A DNA stretch of 64,000 nucleotides, taken from positions 124,001 through 188,000 of the forward strand of contig NZ_FNCO01000010.1 in NCBI RefSeq assembly GCF_900100795.1, in the 5' to 3' direction. Below are positions 1-8,035 of the stretch, one piece after another; position 1 is the first letter of the stretch, and every line of letters starts with the position of its first letter. The DNA comes from Pseudomonas abietaniphila (GTDB lineage Bacteria > Pseudomonadota > Gammaproteobacteria > Pseudomonadales > Pseudomonadaceae). The notes below the pieces were generated by a model, which saw only the letters and a program-made list of their open reading frames with translations, did not search any database and was not told the DNA's origin. The translations under genes and the position numbers were made by a program.

Positions 1-204
1 CTGAATCACGCGACCGCGCTGATTCAGCACTTCGTAGCCCTTACCGGAGTACTCAGCGGGCACGCCCTGACGATCCAGCACGGTCACCCCGCGACTGTCG
101 ACATAGCGATAGAGCAGGATGCCCGGATTATCGTCGGCTTGAACGCTTGCAACGCAGCCCACACCCAGAACCCAACAAAGACCTACTGTGCCCAGCTTGA
201 GCAT
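1..204 (-). CDS. DUF4124-type exported protein, 3' end outside window
   Basis: The reading frame starts at 204 on the minus strand and is still open at base 1, so only the N-terminal 68 residues are visible. It opens with a signal peptide (MLKLGTVGLCWVLGVGCVAS, then VQADD). The mature part contains LYRYVDSRGVTVLDRQGVPAEYS, a form of the DUF4124 pattern in which a short Y-x-Y-x-D-x-x-G segment is followed by a processed repeat. The function of DUF4124 is unknown; the proteins are usually periplasmic. A GAGG ribosome site lies about 10 bases upstream. It follows pyrE on the same strand with a 22-base gap, so the two are probably co-transcribed. The family call rests on the N-terminus only. Confidence 0.75.
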   Translation of the reverse strand, partial: MLKLGTVGLCWVLGVGCVASVQADDNPGILLYRYVDSRGVTVLDRQGVPAEYSGKGYEVLNQRGRVIQ

Positions 205-226
205 AAAAACGAGATCCTCTGATGAC

Positions 227-868
227 TCAGATTCCGTACTGAGCCCGATACGCTTCGACGGCAGGTAGATGTTGTTTGAGCTGAGGATCGTCAGCCAGGA
301 ACTCGAGAACCTGGTTCAACGAAACGATGCTCACCACCGGGATGCCGAAGTCACGTTCGACCTCCTGGATCGCAGAAAGCTCACCGTTTCCACGCTCCTG
401 ACGATTCAATGCGATCAGCACGCCCGCCGCATTCGCGCCCTGAGCCTGGATGATCTGCATGACTTCGCGAATCGCGGTACCCGCCGTGATCACGTCGTCG
501 ATAATCAGGACATCGCCGGTCAGTGGAGCCCCCACCAGACTCCCGCCTTCACCGTGCGCCTTGGCCTCTTTGCGGTTGAAACACCACGGCAGGTCAAGGT
601 TGTGGTGATCGGCCAAAGCTACGGCTGTCGCGGCCGCCAGAGGAATACCCTTGTACGCTGGCCCGAACAGAACATCGAAGGAAATACTGCTTTCCACGAC
701 GGCGGCGGCATAGAACTTACCCAGTTGAGCAAGCGCTGAACCGCTGTTGAAAAGACCGGCATTGAAGAAGTAAGGACTGGTGCGTCCCGACTTCAAAGTG
801 AACTCACCGAAGCGCAAAACCCCGCGATCGATGGCAAAACGAATGAAATCGCGCTGATACGCCTGCAT
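227..868 (-). CDS. pyrE: Orotate phosphoribosyltransferase
   Basis: PyrE joins orotate to PRPP to give OMP, the fifth step of de novo pyrimidine synthesis, in the cytosol. The 213-residue length is that of pseudomonad PyrE. The start chosen (MQAYQRDFIRFAIDRG) drops seven residues of an upstream in-frame extension that lies in the crc-pyrE promoter gap. Visible motifs are the substrate segment KSGRTSPYFFNAG, the loop NRKEAKAHGEGG, and the PRPP-binding signature VLIIDDVITAGTA around residues 120-132. It is divergent from crc and probably co-transcribed with the downstream DUF4124 gene. Confidence 0.97.
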   Translation of the reverse strand: MQAYQRDFIRFAIDRGVLRFGEFTLKSGRTSPYFFNAGLFNSGSALAQLGKFYAAAVVESSISFDVLFGPAYKGIPLAAATAVALADHHNLDLPWCFNRKEAKAHGEGGSLVGAPLTGDVLIIDDVITAGTAIREVMQIIQAQGANAAGVLIALNRQERGNGELSAIQEVERDFGIPVVSIVSLNQVLEFLADDPQLKQHLPAVEAYRAQYGI

Positions 869-950
869 GAAAAAAGCCCCGAATACCACGGATTTAGCTA
901 ATTAGGTAGAGCTCGGGTATCATACACGCACGTGATTTTTGGGGCCATTT

Positions 951-1730
951 ATGCGGATCATCAGTGTGAACGTTAATGGTATTCAGGCTGCAGTCGAGCG
1001 TGGTTTGCTCAGTTGGCTGCAAGCCCAGAATGCCGACGTCATCTGTCTTCAGGATACCCGCGCCTCCGCCTTTGAACTGGACGATCCAGCTTACCAACTG
1101 GACGGCTACTTCCTGTATGCCTGCGATGCCGAAGTTCCTGCCCAAGGTGGTGTGGCGCTTTACTCGCGGCTGCAGCCAAAGGCGGTAATCAACGGTCTGG
1201 GCTTTGAAACGGCCGACCGTTACGGGCGATACCTGCAGGCGGATTTCGACAAAGTCAGTATTGCAACCTTGCTGCTCCCCTCCGGGATGAACGGCGATGA
1301 GGACTTGAACCAGAAGTTCAAGCTCATGGACGACTTCGGCAAGTACCTGGACAAGCAACGCCGCAAGCGTCGCGAGTACATTTATTGTGGCTCGCTCTAC
1401 GTTGCGCAGCAGAAGCTGGACATCAAGAACTGGCGCGACAGCCAGCAATCTCCGGGCTTCCTGGCGCCAGAGCGTGCCTGGATGGACGAGATTGTCGGCA
1501 ACATGGGTTATGTCGACGCCCTGCGCGAAGTCAGCCGCGAAGGCGACCAGTACAGCTGGTGGCCGGATAACGAACAGGCCGAGATGCTGAATCTGGGCTG
1601 GCGGTTCGACTATCAGTTGCTGACGCCGGGTCTGCGCCGTTTCGTACGCAGCGCACGCCTGCCACGCCAGCCGCGCTTCTCACAGCACGCGCCGCTGATT
1701 GTGGACTACGACTGGACGTTGACGATCTGA
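951..1730 (+). CDS. crc: Catabolite repression control protein Crc
   Basis: Crc has the exonuclease III/endonuclease fold but, in pseudomonads, acts with Hfq to block translation of A-rich target mRNAs during growth on preferred carbon sources. The protein has 259 residues and begins MRIISVNVNGIQAAVERG. The pattern NVNGIQAA followed by ICLQDTRA shows the fold, but the exonuclease glutamate expected at LQET is aspartate here, in keeping with loss of nuclease activity. The first in-frame ATG (939) was rejected because homologues begin at MRII. It is divergent from pyrE, as in other Pseudomonas, and followed by a clear terminator. Confidence 0.97.
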   Translation: MRIISVNVNGIQAAVERGLLSWLQAQNADVICLQDTRASAFELDDPAYQLDGYFLYACDAEVPAQGGVALYSRLQPKAVINGLGFETADRYGRYLQADFDKVSIATLLLPSGMNGDEDLNQKFKLMDDFGKYLDKQRRKRREYIYCGSLYVAQQKLDIKNWRDSQQSPGFLAPERAWMDEIVGNMGYVDALREVSREGDQYSWWPDNEQAEMLNLGWRFDYQLLTPGLRRFVRSARLPRQPRFSQHAPLIVDYDWTLTI

Positions 1731-1746
1731 CGTTCAGTTGCTCAAA

Positions 1747-1772
1747 AAAAAGCCGACGTGAAGTCGGCTTTT
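1747..1772. terminator. Rho-independent terminator after crc
   Basis: A hairpin with arms AAAAGCCGAC and GTCGGCTTTT and a GTGAA loop lies 17 bases after the crc stop. A-tracts and T-tracts on both sides let it work on either strand, so it may also end minus-strand transcripts from the DUF4870 gene. Confidence 0.85.
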
Positions 1773-1803
1773 GTTTGTCCGGCGTTTAGACAGCTGCCTG
1801 ACC

Positions 1804-1940
1804 CTGTAGGAGCGTGGCTTGTCCCGCGATCTGGCGCGAAGCGGCAGCGAATTCATCGATGTCGTCCTATCAGGGATATTTCGAATTCAGCTTTTACGTC
1901 CGGTTCCCGGCCGATCGCGGGACAAGCCACGCTCCTACAG
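1804..1940. repeat. REPIN-type inverted repeat (class GTAGGAGCGTGGCTTGTC)
   Basis: Two 28-base arms in inverse orientation (CTGTAGGAGCGTGGCTTGTC and following bases, and the complement ending at 1940) flank about 80 bases. Half-sites of the same class recur near 25.2 and 45.1 kb. The layout is that of pseudomonad REP doublets (REPINs) moved by RAYT transposases; no RAYT gene is in the window. Confidence 0.8.
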
Positions 1941-1962
1941 GTGCAGCAAACCATCGCCTCGC

Positions 1963-2334
1963 TTACTTGATCAACCGCCAGGTAAACGGATAACGATAGG
2001 CGATCCCGTCGTTGACCTTGACCCCGGCAATGATCGTCAGCACCAAGGCTCCAACGCCAACCAGCATCAGCAGTGGAAAACCAATGACGACGATCATCAG
2101 CAGGAAGCAGATCATCGCAGCAATGGCCACGGTAATCTGAAAGTTGAGGGCTTCCTTACCCTGAGCATCGATGAACGGATCGGCCTCTTTCTTCAACTGC
2201 CAGACAATCAATGGCCCCAGCAGATTACCGAACGGAAAGATCAGGCCGAAGAACGCCGCAAAGTGGCACATCATGGCCCATTGGCGGACTTCCTTGCTCG
2301 GCACTGGCAACGGCGGCTGACTGTCGATCATCAT
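1963..2334 (-). CDS. DUF4870 domain membrane protein
   Basis: A small integral membrane protein of about 123 residues. After a short polar N-terminus (MMIDSQPPLPVPSKEVRQW) there are three hydrophobic segments, near residues 22-45, 65-85 and 88-108, separated by the polar stretch LKKEADPFIDAQGKEALNFQ. That stretch, with its conserved QGKEALNFQ, is the hallmark of DUF4870 (Tic20-like) proteins, whose role is unknown. The start was placed at MMIDS because the 26 residues upstream are arginine-rich and unlike the family. It lies between REPIN DNA and rph, the same strand as rph, and may be co-transcribed with it. Confidence 0.8.
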   Translation of the reverse strand: MMIDSQPPLPVPSKEVRQWAMMCHFAAFFGLIFPFGNLLGPLIVWQLKKEADPFIDAQGKEALNFQITVAIAAMICFLLMIVVIGFPLLMLVGVGALVLTIIAGVKVNDGIAYRYPFTWRLIK

Positions 2335-2380
2335 GCTTTCCCTGTTCTGACGGTGGTAACGCGAATCACATCTTCGGCAA

Positions 2381-3103
2381 TCAGTCGGCCAGCGCCGCCT
2401 GCTGCAATTCAAAGATTTCGTTCATGCCTTTCTGCGCCAGCGCCAGCATTGCGTTGAGCTCGGCAGGCTGGAAAGGTGCGCCTTCGGCGGTGCCTTGAAC
2501 TTCAATGAAACCGCCTGTGCTGGTCATGACCACATTGAGGTCGGTCTCGGCGGCCGAGTCTTCCAGGTAGTCTAGGTCCAGCACCGGCTCACCCTGATAC
2601 ATGCCGACCGAAACCGCCGCGATCATCTGCTTCAACGGATCGCCGCCTTTGAGGCCGCCGCGCTTCTTGATGGTTTTCAGCGCATCGATCAGCGCCACCA
2701 TCGAACCCGTAATCGACGCCGTGCGAGTACCGCCATCGGCCTGGATCACGTCGCAATCGACATACAGCGTCACGTCGCCCAGCTTGGACATGTCCAGCGA
2801 AGCGCGCAGGGAACGACCGATCAAACGTTGAATCTCAAGGGTACGGCCGCCTTGTTTGCCACGGCTGGCTTCGCGCTGGTTACGCTCGCCCGTCGCGCGC
2901 GGCAGCATGCCGTATTCGGCAGTCAGCCAGCCTTGGCCCTGACCTTTTAGAAAACGCGGCACGCCGTTTTCGACGCTGACGGTGCAGATCACCTTGGTGT
3001 CACCGAACTCGACCAGTACAGACCCTTCGGCGTGCTTGGTGTAGTTGCGGGTGATGCGGATCGAGCGAAGCTGATCGGCAGCGCGACCACTTGGACGTTT
3101 CAT
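2381..3103 (-). CDS. rph: Ribonuclease PH
   Basis: RNase PH is a phosphate-dependent 3' exonuclease that trims tRNA precursors and other structured RNAs. The 240-residue protein begins MKRPSGRAADQLRSI; the preceding 30 in-frame residues are upstream DNA. Family motifs are EGSVLVEFGDTKVICTVSVE, TAEYGMLPRAT, GRTLEIQRLIGRSLRA (phosphate-binding arginine) and YVDCDVIQADGGTRTASI. It is divergent from yicC, an arrangement conserved in pseudomonads. Confidence 0.97.
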   Translation of the reverse strand: MKRPSGRAADQLRSIRITRNYTKHAEGSVLVEFGDTKVICTVSVENGVPRFLKGQGQGWLTAEYGMLPRATGERNQREASRGKQGGRTLEIQRLIGRSLRASLDMSKLGDVTLYVDCDVIQADGGTRTASITGSMVALIDALKTIKKRGGLKGGDPLKQMIAAVSVGMYQGEPVLDLDYLEDSAAETDLNVVMTSTGGFIEVQGTAEGAPFQPAELNAMLALAQKGMNEIFELQQAALAD

Positions 3104-3139
3104 CTGGGATACCTGTACTGAGACGGAAAACTGACCAAC

Positions 3140-3145
3140 ATTATA
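3140..3145 (-). promoter_or_regulatory. Predicted -10 element of rph
   Basis: On the minus strand a perfect TATAAT hexamer stands 37 bases upstream of the rph ATG. No good -35 was found 16-18 bases further upstream, so only the -10 is annotated. Confidence 0.4.
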
Positions 3146-3273
3146 GAGGCGAGGACCCGCGCTGGGGACATCTAATGAGGCATCAATGACCACTGGGCAC
3201 CCGCGGGCTTATGAAAAAGCGCTACAAGGCAGCGAAACGGCGACATTGCACACGTCTTGCGACATCGCCAACG

Positions 3274-3303
3274 TTGGGCGCGCACCTCGCACTGAGCTAC
3301 AAT
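3274..3303 (+). promoter_or_regulatory. Predicted sigma-70 promoter of yicC
   Basis: TTGGGC (3274-3279) and TACAAT (3298-3303) are separated by 18 bases and lie about 100 bases upstream of yicC. The hexamers resemble the sigma-70 consensus. No ribosome-bound ORF is convincing between here and yicC. Confidence 0.4.
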
Positions 3304-3400
3304 CTTGCGCCTTTATAGCCTGTCGCTTCTTCATCACATTCATCTGGACAGAACATCGTCCCTTCCAGGCTAACTCCTGACTTTTATAGAGGTAATTCCC

Positions 3401-4264
3401 ATGGTGCACAGCATGACGGCTTTCGCCCGGGCTGAAAGAGCCGGCACTCAAGGCACGCTGAGCTGGGAATTGCGCTCGGTCAATCATCGTTATCTGGAAC
3501 CTCATCTGCGTTTGCCTGAATCCTTCCGGGACCTGGAAGGCGCCGTACGCGAAGCGTTGCGTCAGGGCCTGTCGCGCGGGAAGGTCGAATGCACGTTGCG
3601 GTTCACCGAGGAAACGGCCGGCAAACCGTTGCAGGTAGACCGTGAACGCGCCAGCCAACTGGTCGCCGCCGCTGAAGTCATCGCGAGCCTGATCAAGCAG
3701 CCTGCCGCCCTTAATCCACTGGAAGTGTTGGCGTGGCCCGGCGTGCTGGTCGCCGATGCAAGCGATCCACAGGCGCTGAACAACGATGCACTGGCCTTGT
3801 TCAACGAAGCGCTGGATGAACTCAAAGCCGGTCGCGCCCGCGAAGGCGCAGACCTGGCCAAACTTCTCGACGAACGGCTTGTGTCGATCAAGACCGAAGT
3901 GGCTACCCTGCGCACCCTGGTGCCGCAGATGCTCGCGACCCAGCGCCAGAAGGTGCTGGATCGCTTCGCCGACATGAAGGCAGAGCTCGATCCACAACGC
4001 CTGGAACAGGAAATGGTCCTGCTGGCGCAGAAGAGCGATGTCGCAGAAGAACTCGACCGCCTGAGCACCCACGTCACCGAAGTTCGCCGCGTGCTCAAGA
4101 CCGGCGGACAAGCCGGACGCCGGCTGGACTTCCTGATGCAGGAGCTCAACCGCGAAGCCAATACACTGGGCTCCAAAGCCTTCGACCCTCGCAGCACTCA
4201 AGCCGCAGTCAACCTCAAGGTGTTGATCGAGCAGATGCGCGAACAAGTGCAGAACATTGAGTAA
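3401..4264 (+). CDS. yicC: YicC family endoribonuclease
   Basis: YicC-family proteins are reported single-strand endoribonucleases (E. coli YicC acts on the sRNA RyhB). The 287-residue length is typical. The N-terminal signature MVHSMTAFARAERAG, then WELRSVNHRYLEPHLRLPE, is diagnostic, and the C-terminus carries the DUF1732 part with GRRLDFLMQELNREANTLGSK. AGAGG precedes the ATG by 8 bases. It runs into gmk with a 13-base gap. Confidence 0.95.
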   Translation: MVHSMTAFARAERAGTQGTLSWELRSVNHRYLEPHLRLPESFRDLEGAVREALRQGLSRGKVECTLRFTEETAGKPLQVDRERASQLVAAAEVIASLIKQPAALNPLEVLAWPGVLVADASDPQALNNDALALFNEALDELKAGRAREGADLAKLLDERLVSIKTEVATLRTLVPQMLATQRQKVLDRFADMKAELDPQRLEQEMVLLAQKSDVAEELDRLSTHVTEVRRVLKTGGQAGRRLDFLMQELNREANTLGSKAFDPRSTQAAVNLKVLIEQMREQVQNIE

Positions 4265-4277
4265 GGCCAATCTAGAC

Positions 4278-4898
4278 ATGACCCACAGCACCGGCACTCT
4301 GTACATCATTTCCGCCCCCTCGGGCGCGGGCAAGACCAGCCTGGTCAAAGCCCTGATCGATGCTCAGCCGCAGATTCGCGTTTCCGTCTCCCACACCACC
4401 CGCGCCATGCGCCCGGGCGAAGTGGACGGCGTTAATTACCACTTCGTTGATCGCGAAGAGTTCGTGCGGATGATCGAACACGGCGACTTCCTCGAGCAGG
4501 CCGAGGTGTTTGGCAACCTGTACGGCACCTCACAAAGCCGCCTGCAGCAGACGCTGGACGAAGGTCACGACCTGATTCTGGAAATAGACTGGCAAGGCGC
4601 CGAACAAGTGCGCAAGCTGATGCCCCACGCGCGTTCGATCTTTATTTTGCCGCCGACCCAGCAGGCCTTGCGTCAGCGCCTGACCAATCGCGGGCAGGAC
4701 AGCGACGAGATCATCGAAGGCCGGATGCGCGAAGCGGTCAGTGAAATGAGCCATTACGTCGAATACGACTACGTCATCATCAACGACGATTTCGCGACGG
4801 CCCTGGAAGACCTCAAAGCCATCTTCCGCGCCAACCTGTTGAGCCAGGAACACCAGCAACAGCGTCATACCGAGCTGCTGACCCAGTTGCTTGCATAA
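4278..4898 (+). CDS. gmk: Guanylate kinase
   Basis: Gmk phosphorylates GMP and dGMP to the diphosphates with ATP. The 206-residue protein has the P-loop SAPSGAGKTSL near residues 12-22, the GMP-binding segment VSHTTRAMRPGEVDGVNYHFV, and LILEIDWQGAEQVR. The chosen start, MTHSTGTLYIIS, is preceded by TAAGG; an earlier in-frame ATG at 4257 overlaps the end of yicC and does not match family N-termini. With rpoZ and spoT downstream this is the conserved gmk-rpoZ-spoT group, though a REP element separates gmk from rpoZ here. Confidence 0.97.
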   Translation: MTHSTGTLYIISAPSGAGKTSLVKALIDAQPQIRVSVSHTTRAMRPGEVDGVNYHFVDREEFVRMIEHGDFLEQAEVFGNLYGTSQSRLQQTLDEGHDLILEIDWQGAEQVRKLMPHARSIFILPPTQQALRQRLTNRGQDSDEIIEGRMREAVSEMSHYVEYDYVIINDDFATALEDLKAIFRANLLSQEHQQQRHTELLTQLLA

Positions 4899-4902
4899 TC
4901 AA

Positions 4903-4994
4903 CTGCAGGAGCGCGCTTGCCCGCGATGGCGTCGATGAATTCAACCCATTCATTGCCAGACACACCGCCATCGCGGGCAAGCGCGCTCCTACAG
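4903..4994. repeat. REPIN-type inverted repeat (class GTAGGAGCGCGCTTGCCCGCGA)
   Basis: Inverted arms beginning CTGCAGGAGCGCGCTTGCCC and ending in the complement at 4994 flank about 45 bases. The same class is found at 8800, 53871 and in part at 57238. Confidence 0.8.
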
Positions 4995-5051
4995 GGGCGG
5001 TGCAAAGCGCATCGAAACAGCGCCAAAAACCGACCGCTTGGGGCTTGCCGC

Positions 5052-5081
5052 TTGAAGCTTTGAGCTGTCCGCTTGTAAACT
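5052..5081 (+). promoter_or_regulatory. Possible sigma-70 promoter of rpoZ-spoT
   Basis: TTGAAG (5052-5057) and TAAACT (5076-5081) with an 18-base spacer lie 60 bases upstream of rpoZ. The surrounding AGCTT-rich text is slightly repetitive, so the match could be chance. Confidence 0.3.
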
Positions 5082-5140
5082 ACCGAGTCCGCTCGCCCAT
5101 CCGGGCACCGCGCATACCGCATTTGCTACGAGGAATACCC

Positions 5141-5404
5141 ATGGCCCGCGTGACCGTTGAAGACTGCCTGGAACATGTAGATAACCGCTTTGAGCTGGTC
5201 ATGCTCGCCACCAAGCGCTCGCGTCAACTGGCGACCGGCGGCAAAGAGCCAAAGCTGGCCTGGGAAAACGACAAGCCTACCGTTGTTGCCCTGCGCGAAA
5301 TCGCAGCGGGCCTGATGGATTACGCCGTCATTGCAGAAGCCGAAATCGTTGAAGATGAACCACTGTTCGCAGCGTTCGAGGACGAGTCCAACGAGGCCGT
5401 CTAA
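5141..5404 (+). CDS. rpoZ: RNA polymerase omega subunit
   Basis: Omega helps assemble the beta-prime subunit into RNA polymerase and takes part in the (p)ppGpp response. The 87-residue protein begins MARVTVEDCLEHVDNRFELVML and contains ATKRSRQLATGG, the family signature. The ATG is preceded by GAGGAATACCC. Upstream in-frame codons to 5000 were rejected because they fall in REP-flanking DNA. spoT starts 60 bases downstream, as usual. Confidence 0.97.
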   Translation: MARVTVEDCLEHVDNRFELVMLATKRSRQLATGGKEPKLAWENDKPTVVALREIAAGLMDYAVIAEAEIVEDEPLFAAFEDESNEAV

Positions 5405-5464
5405 GCCTATGCCCGGTCGACGTAGCAAGGCGCAGGGTCACCATCCTCGGCAAGGAGTTGCACC

Positions 5465-7573
5465 ATGCCGAGCATAGACGCCCTCGCCGATCGCCTCTCG
5501 ACCTACCTCGGCGCCGACCAGGTCAATCTGGTTCGCCGAGCGTATTTCTACGCCGAACAAGCCCACGACGGCCAACGCCGTCGCAGCGGTGAAGCCTACG
5601 TCACGCACCCGCTGGCGGTGGCCAATATCCTTGCCGACATGCACATGGACCATCAGAGCCTGATGGCCGCGATGCTGCATGACGTGATCGAAGACACCGG
5701 CATCGCCAAGGAAGCGCTCTGTGCGCAGTTTGGCGAAACCGTGGCCGAACTGGTCGACGGGGTCAGCAAACTGACCCAGATGAACTTCGAGACCAAGGCT
5801 GAGGCACAGGCCGAAAACTTCCAGAAAATGGCCATGGCCATGGCACGCGACATCCGCGTGATCCTGGTCAAGCTCGCTGACCGCCTGCACAACATGCGCA
5901 CGCTGGAAGTGCTGTCAGGCGAAAAACGCCGGCGCATCGCCAAGGAAACCCTCGAGATCTACGCGCCTATCGCCAATCGCCTTGGCATGCACAGCGTGCG
6001 TATCGAATTTGAAGACCTGGGTTTCAAGGCCATGTATCCGATGCGCTCCTCGCGCATCGGTCAGGCCGTCAAACGGGCTCGCGGCAACCGCAAGGAACTG
6101 GTCAACAAGATCGAAGAGTCGCTGAGCCACTGTCTGGCGGTCGACGGCATCGAAGGCGAAGTCAGCGGGCGGCAGAAGCACCTGTATGGCATCTACAAAA
6201 AGATGCGCGGCAAGCGTCGCGCCTTCAACGAGATCATGGACGTCTACGCGTTCCGGATCATCGTCGACAAGGTAGACACCTGCTATCGCGTGCTCGGCGC
6301 TGTACATAATTTGTACAAACCGCTGCCAGGACGCTTCAAGGACTACATCGCGATTCCCAAAGCCAACGGCTATCAGTCGTTGCACACCACGCTGTTCGGC
6401 ATGCATGGCGTGCCCATCGAGATCCAGATTCGCACGCGCGAAATGGAAGAGATGGCCAACAACGGCATCGCGGCGCACTGGTTGTACAAATCTTCTGGCG
6501 ACGAGCAGCCAAAAGGCACTCATGCCCGCGCCCGTCAGTGGGTCAAAGGCGTGCTGGAAATGCAGCAACGTGCCGGCAACTCGCTGGAATTCATCGAAAG
6601 CGTAAAAATCGATCTGTTTCCGGACGAAGTCTACGTGTTCACGCCCAAAGGCCGGATCATGGAGCTGCCCAAAGGCTCCACGGCCGTCGACTTCGCGTAC
6701 GCCGTTCACACGGACGTCGGCAACAGCTGCATTGCCTGCCGGATCAATCGCCGCCTGGCGCCACTGTCCGAACCTCTGCAGAGCGGTTCGACCGTTGAAA
6801 TCGTCAGTGCGCCGGGCGCACGCCCGAATCCGGCATGGCTCAACTTCGTCGTCACGGGCAAGGCGCGCACGCACATTCGCCATGCGCTGAAGCTGCAAAG
6901 GCGCTCGGAGTCGATCAACCTGGGTGAGCGCCTGCTCAACAAGGTGCTGAACAGCTTCGACAGCAGCCTGGAAAAGATTCCAAACGAACGCGTGCAACTG
7001 ATCCTGGCCGAGTACCGGGTCGAGGTCATTGAAGACCTCCTCGAAGACATCGGCCTGGGCAACCGCATGGCGTATGTCGTCGCCAGGCGCCTGCTCGCCA
7101 GCGAGGGTGAAGAGCTGCCTAGCGCTGAAGGCCCACTGGCGATTCGTGGCACCGAAGGCCTGGTGCTCAGCTACGCCAAATGCTGTACGCCGATTCCGGG
7201 TGACCCGATCGTAGGCCACTTGTCTGCGGGCAAAGGCATGGTCGTGCACCTGGATAACTGCCGCAATATCAGCGAAATCCGGCATAACCCGGAAAAGTGC
7301 ATTCAGCTTTCCTGGGCCAAGGACGTGACCGGCGAATTCAATGTCGAGCTGCGGGTCGAGCTGGAGCACCAGCGCGGGCTTATCGCCTTGCTGGCCAGCA
7401 GCGTCAACGCCGCCGACGGCAACATCGAGAAAATCAGCATGGACGAACGCGATGGTCGTATCAGCGTGGTCCAACTGGTGGTCAGCGTGCACGACCGCGT
7501 GCACCTGGCCCGTGTGATCAAGAAACTGCGCGCCTTGACCGGTGTGATTCGCATCACCCGCATGCGTGCGTAG
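5465..7573 (+). CDS. spoT: Bifunctional (p)ppGpp synthetase/hydrolase SpoT
   Basis: SpoT makes and breaks the alarmone (p)ppGpp. The 702-residue protein has the full domain set: HD hydrolase at about 30-180 with H48 and the HD pair H72-D73 followed by E76-D77; RelA/SpoT synthetase at about 240-350 (YGIYKKMRGKRRAFNEIMDVYAFR, split here by function into the substrate loop); TGS at about 390-450; and a C-terminal ACT domain at about 625-700. The intact HD motif supports an active hydrolase. AAGGAG precedes the start. ridA follows after 24 bases, as in many pseudomonads. Confidence 0.97.
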   Translation: MPSIDALADRLSTYLGADQVNLVRRAYFYAEQAHDGQRRRSGEAYVTHPLAVANILADMHMDHQSLMAAMLHDVIEDTGIAKEALCAQFGETVAELVDGVSKLTQMNFETKAEAQAENFQKMAMAMARDIRVILVKLADRLHNMRTLEVLSGEKRRRIAKETLEIYAPIANRLGMHSVRIEFEDLGFKAMYPMRSSRIGQAVKRARGNRKELVNKIEESLSHCLAVDGIEGEVSGRQKHLYGIYKKMRGKRRAFNEIMDVYAFRIIVDKVDTCYRVLGAVHNLYKPLPGRFKDYIAIPKANGYQSLHTTLFGMHGVPIEIQIRTREMEEMANNGIAAHWLYKSSGDEQPKGTHARARQWVKGVLEMQQRAGNSLEFIESVKIDLFPDEVYVFTPKGRIMELPKGSTAVDFAYAVHTDVGNSCIACRINRRLAPLSEPLQSGSTVEIVSAPGARPNPAWLNFVVTGKARTHIRHALKLQRRSESINLGERLLNKVLNSFDSSLEKIPNERVQLILAEYRVEVIEDLLEDIGLGNRMAYVVARRLLASEGEELPSAEGPLAIRGTEGLVLSYAKCCTPIPGDPIVGHLSAGKGMVVHLDNCRNISEIRHNPEKCIQLSWAKDVTGEFNVELRVELEHQRGLIALLASSVNAADGNIEKISMDERDGRISVVQLVVSVHDRVHLARVIKKLRALTGVIRITRMRA

Positions 7574-7597
7574 CCAAACCGCCAACAGGAGTTCTTC

Positions 7598-7978
7598 ATG
7601 AGCAAGACCGTTATCTCCAGCGACAAAGCCCCTGCCGCCATCGGCACGTATTCTCAGGCGATCAAAGCTGGCAATACCGTCTACATGTCCGGCCAGATTC
7701 CTCTGGACCCAAAAACCATGGAACTGGTTGAAGGCTTCGAAGCCCAGACCGTTCAGGTCTTCGAAAACCTGAAATCCGTGGCTGAAGCTGCAGGCGGATC
7801 GTTCAAGGACATCGTCAAGCTGAACATCTTCCTGACCGATCTGAGCCACTTCGCCAAGGTCAACGAGATCATGGGCAAGTATTTCGAACAGCCTTATCCT
7901 GCACGCGCCGCCATCGGCGTGGCTGCACTGCCCAAAGGCGCGATGGTTGAAATGGACGCCGTGCTGGTCGTCGAGTAA
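7598..7978 (+). CDS. ridA: RidA family reactive intermediate deaminase
   Basis: RidA hydrolyses reactive enamine/imine intermediates formed by PLP enzymes such as threonine dehydratase. The 126-residue protein fits the family (MSKTVISSDKAPAAIGTYSQ, then YMSGQIPLDPKT). The active-site arginine is visible in PYPARAAIGVAALPKGA near residue 105. AGGAG lies before the ATG. It is probably co-transcribed with spoT. Confidence 0.95.
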   Translation: MSKTVISSDKAPAAIGTYSQAIKAGNTVYMSGQIPLDPKTMELVEGFEAQTVQVFENLKSVAEAAGGSFKDIVKLNIFLTDLSHFAKVNEIMGKYFEQPYPARAAIGVAALPKGAMVEMDAVLVVE

Positions 7979-7985
7979 ATCCCCT

Positions 7986-8007
7986 GCGGAGCGTATTCAC
8001 GCTCCGC
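7986..8007. terminator. GC-rich hairpin after ridA
   Basis: Arms GCGGAGCG and CGCTCCGC enclose the loop TATTCA, 8 bases after the ridA stop and about 30 bases before the next gene. There is no U-tract, so it may be a weak terminator or an mRNA-stabilising hairpin rather than a true terminator. Confidence 0.45.
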
Positions 8008-8035
8008 TACCCTCAGAGCAAAGGAAGGACTCCGC

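Noticed and set aside
3209..4348. Long antisense frame over yicC
   Set aside because: Same reason: it lies opposite a well-recognised gene and has an antisense-like composition.
5915..7849. A 644-codon open frame on the strand opposite spoT
   Set aside because: It mirrors the codon pattern of spoT (GC-rich third positions), is rich in His, Gln and Asp as antisense frames usually are, and has no ribosome site or recognisable domain.
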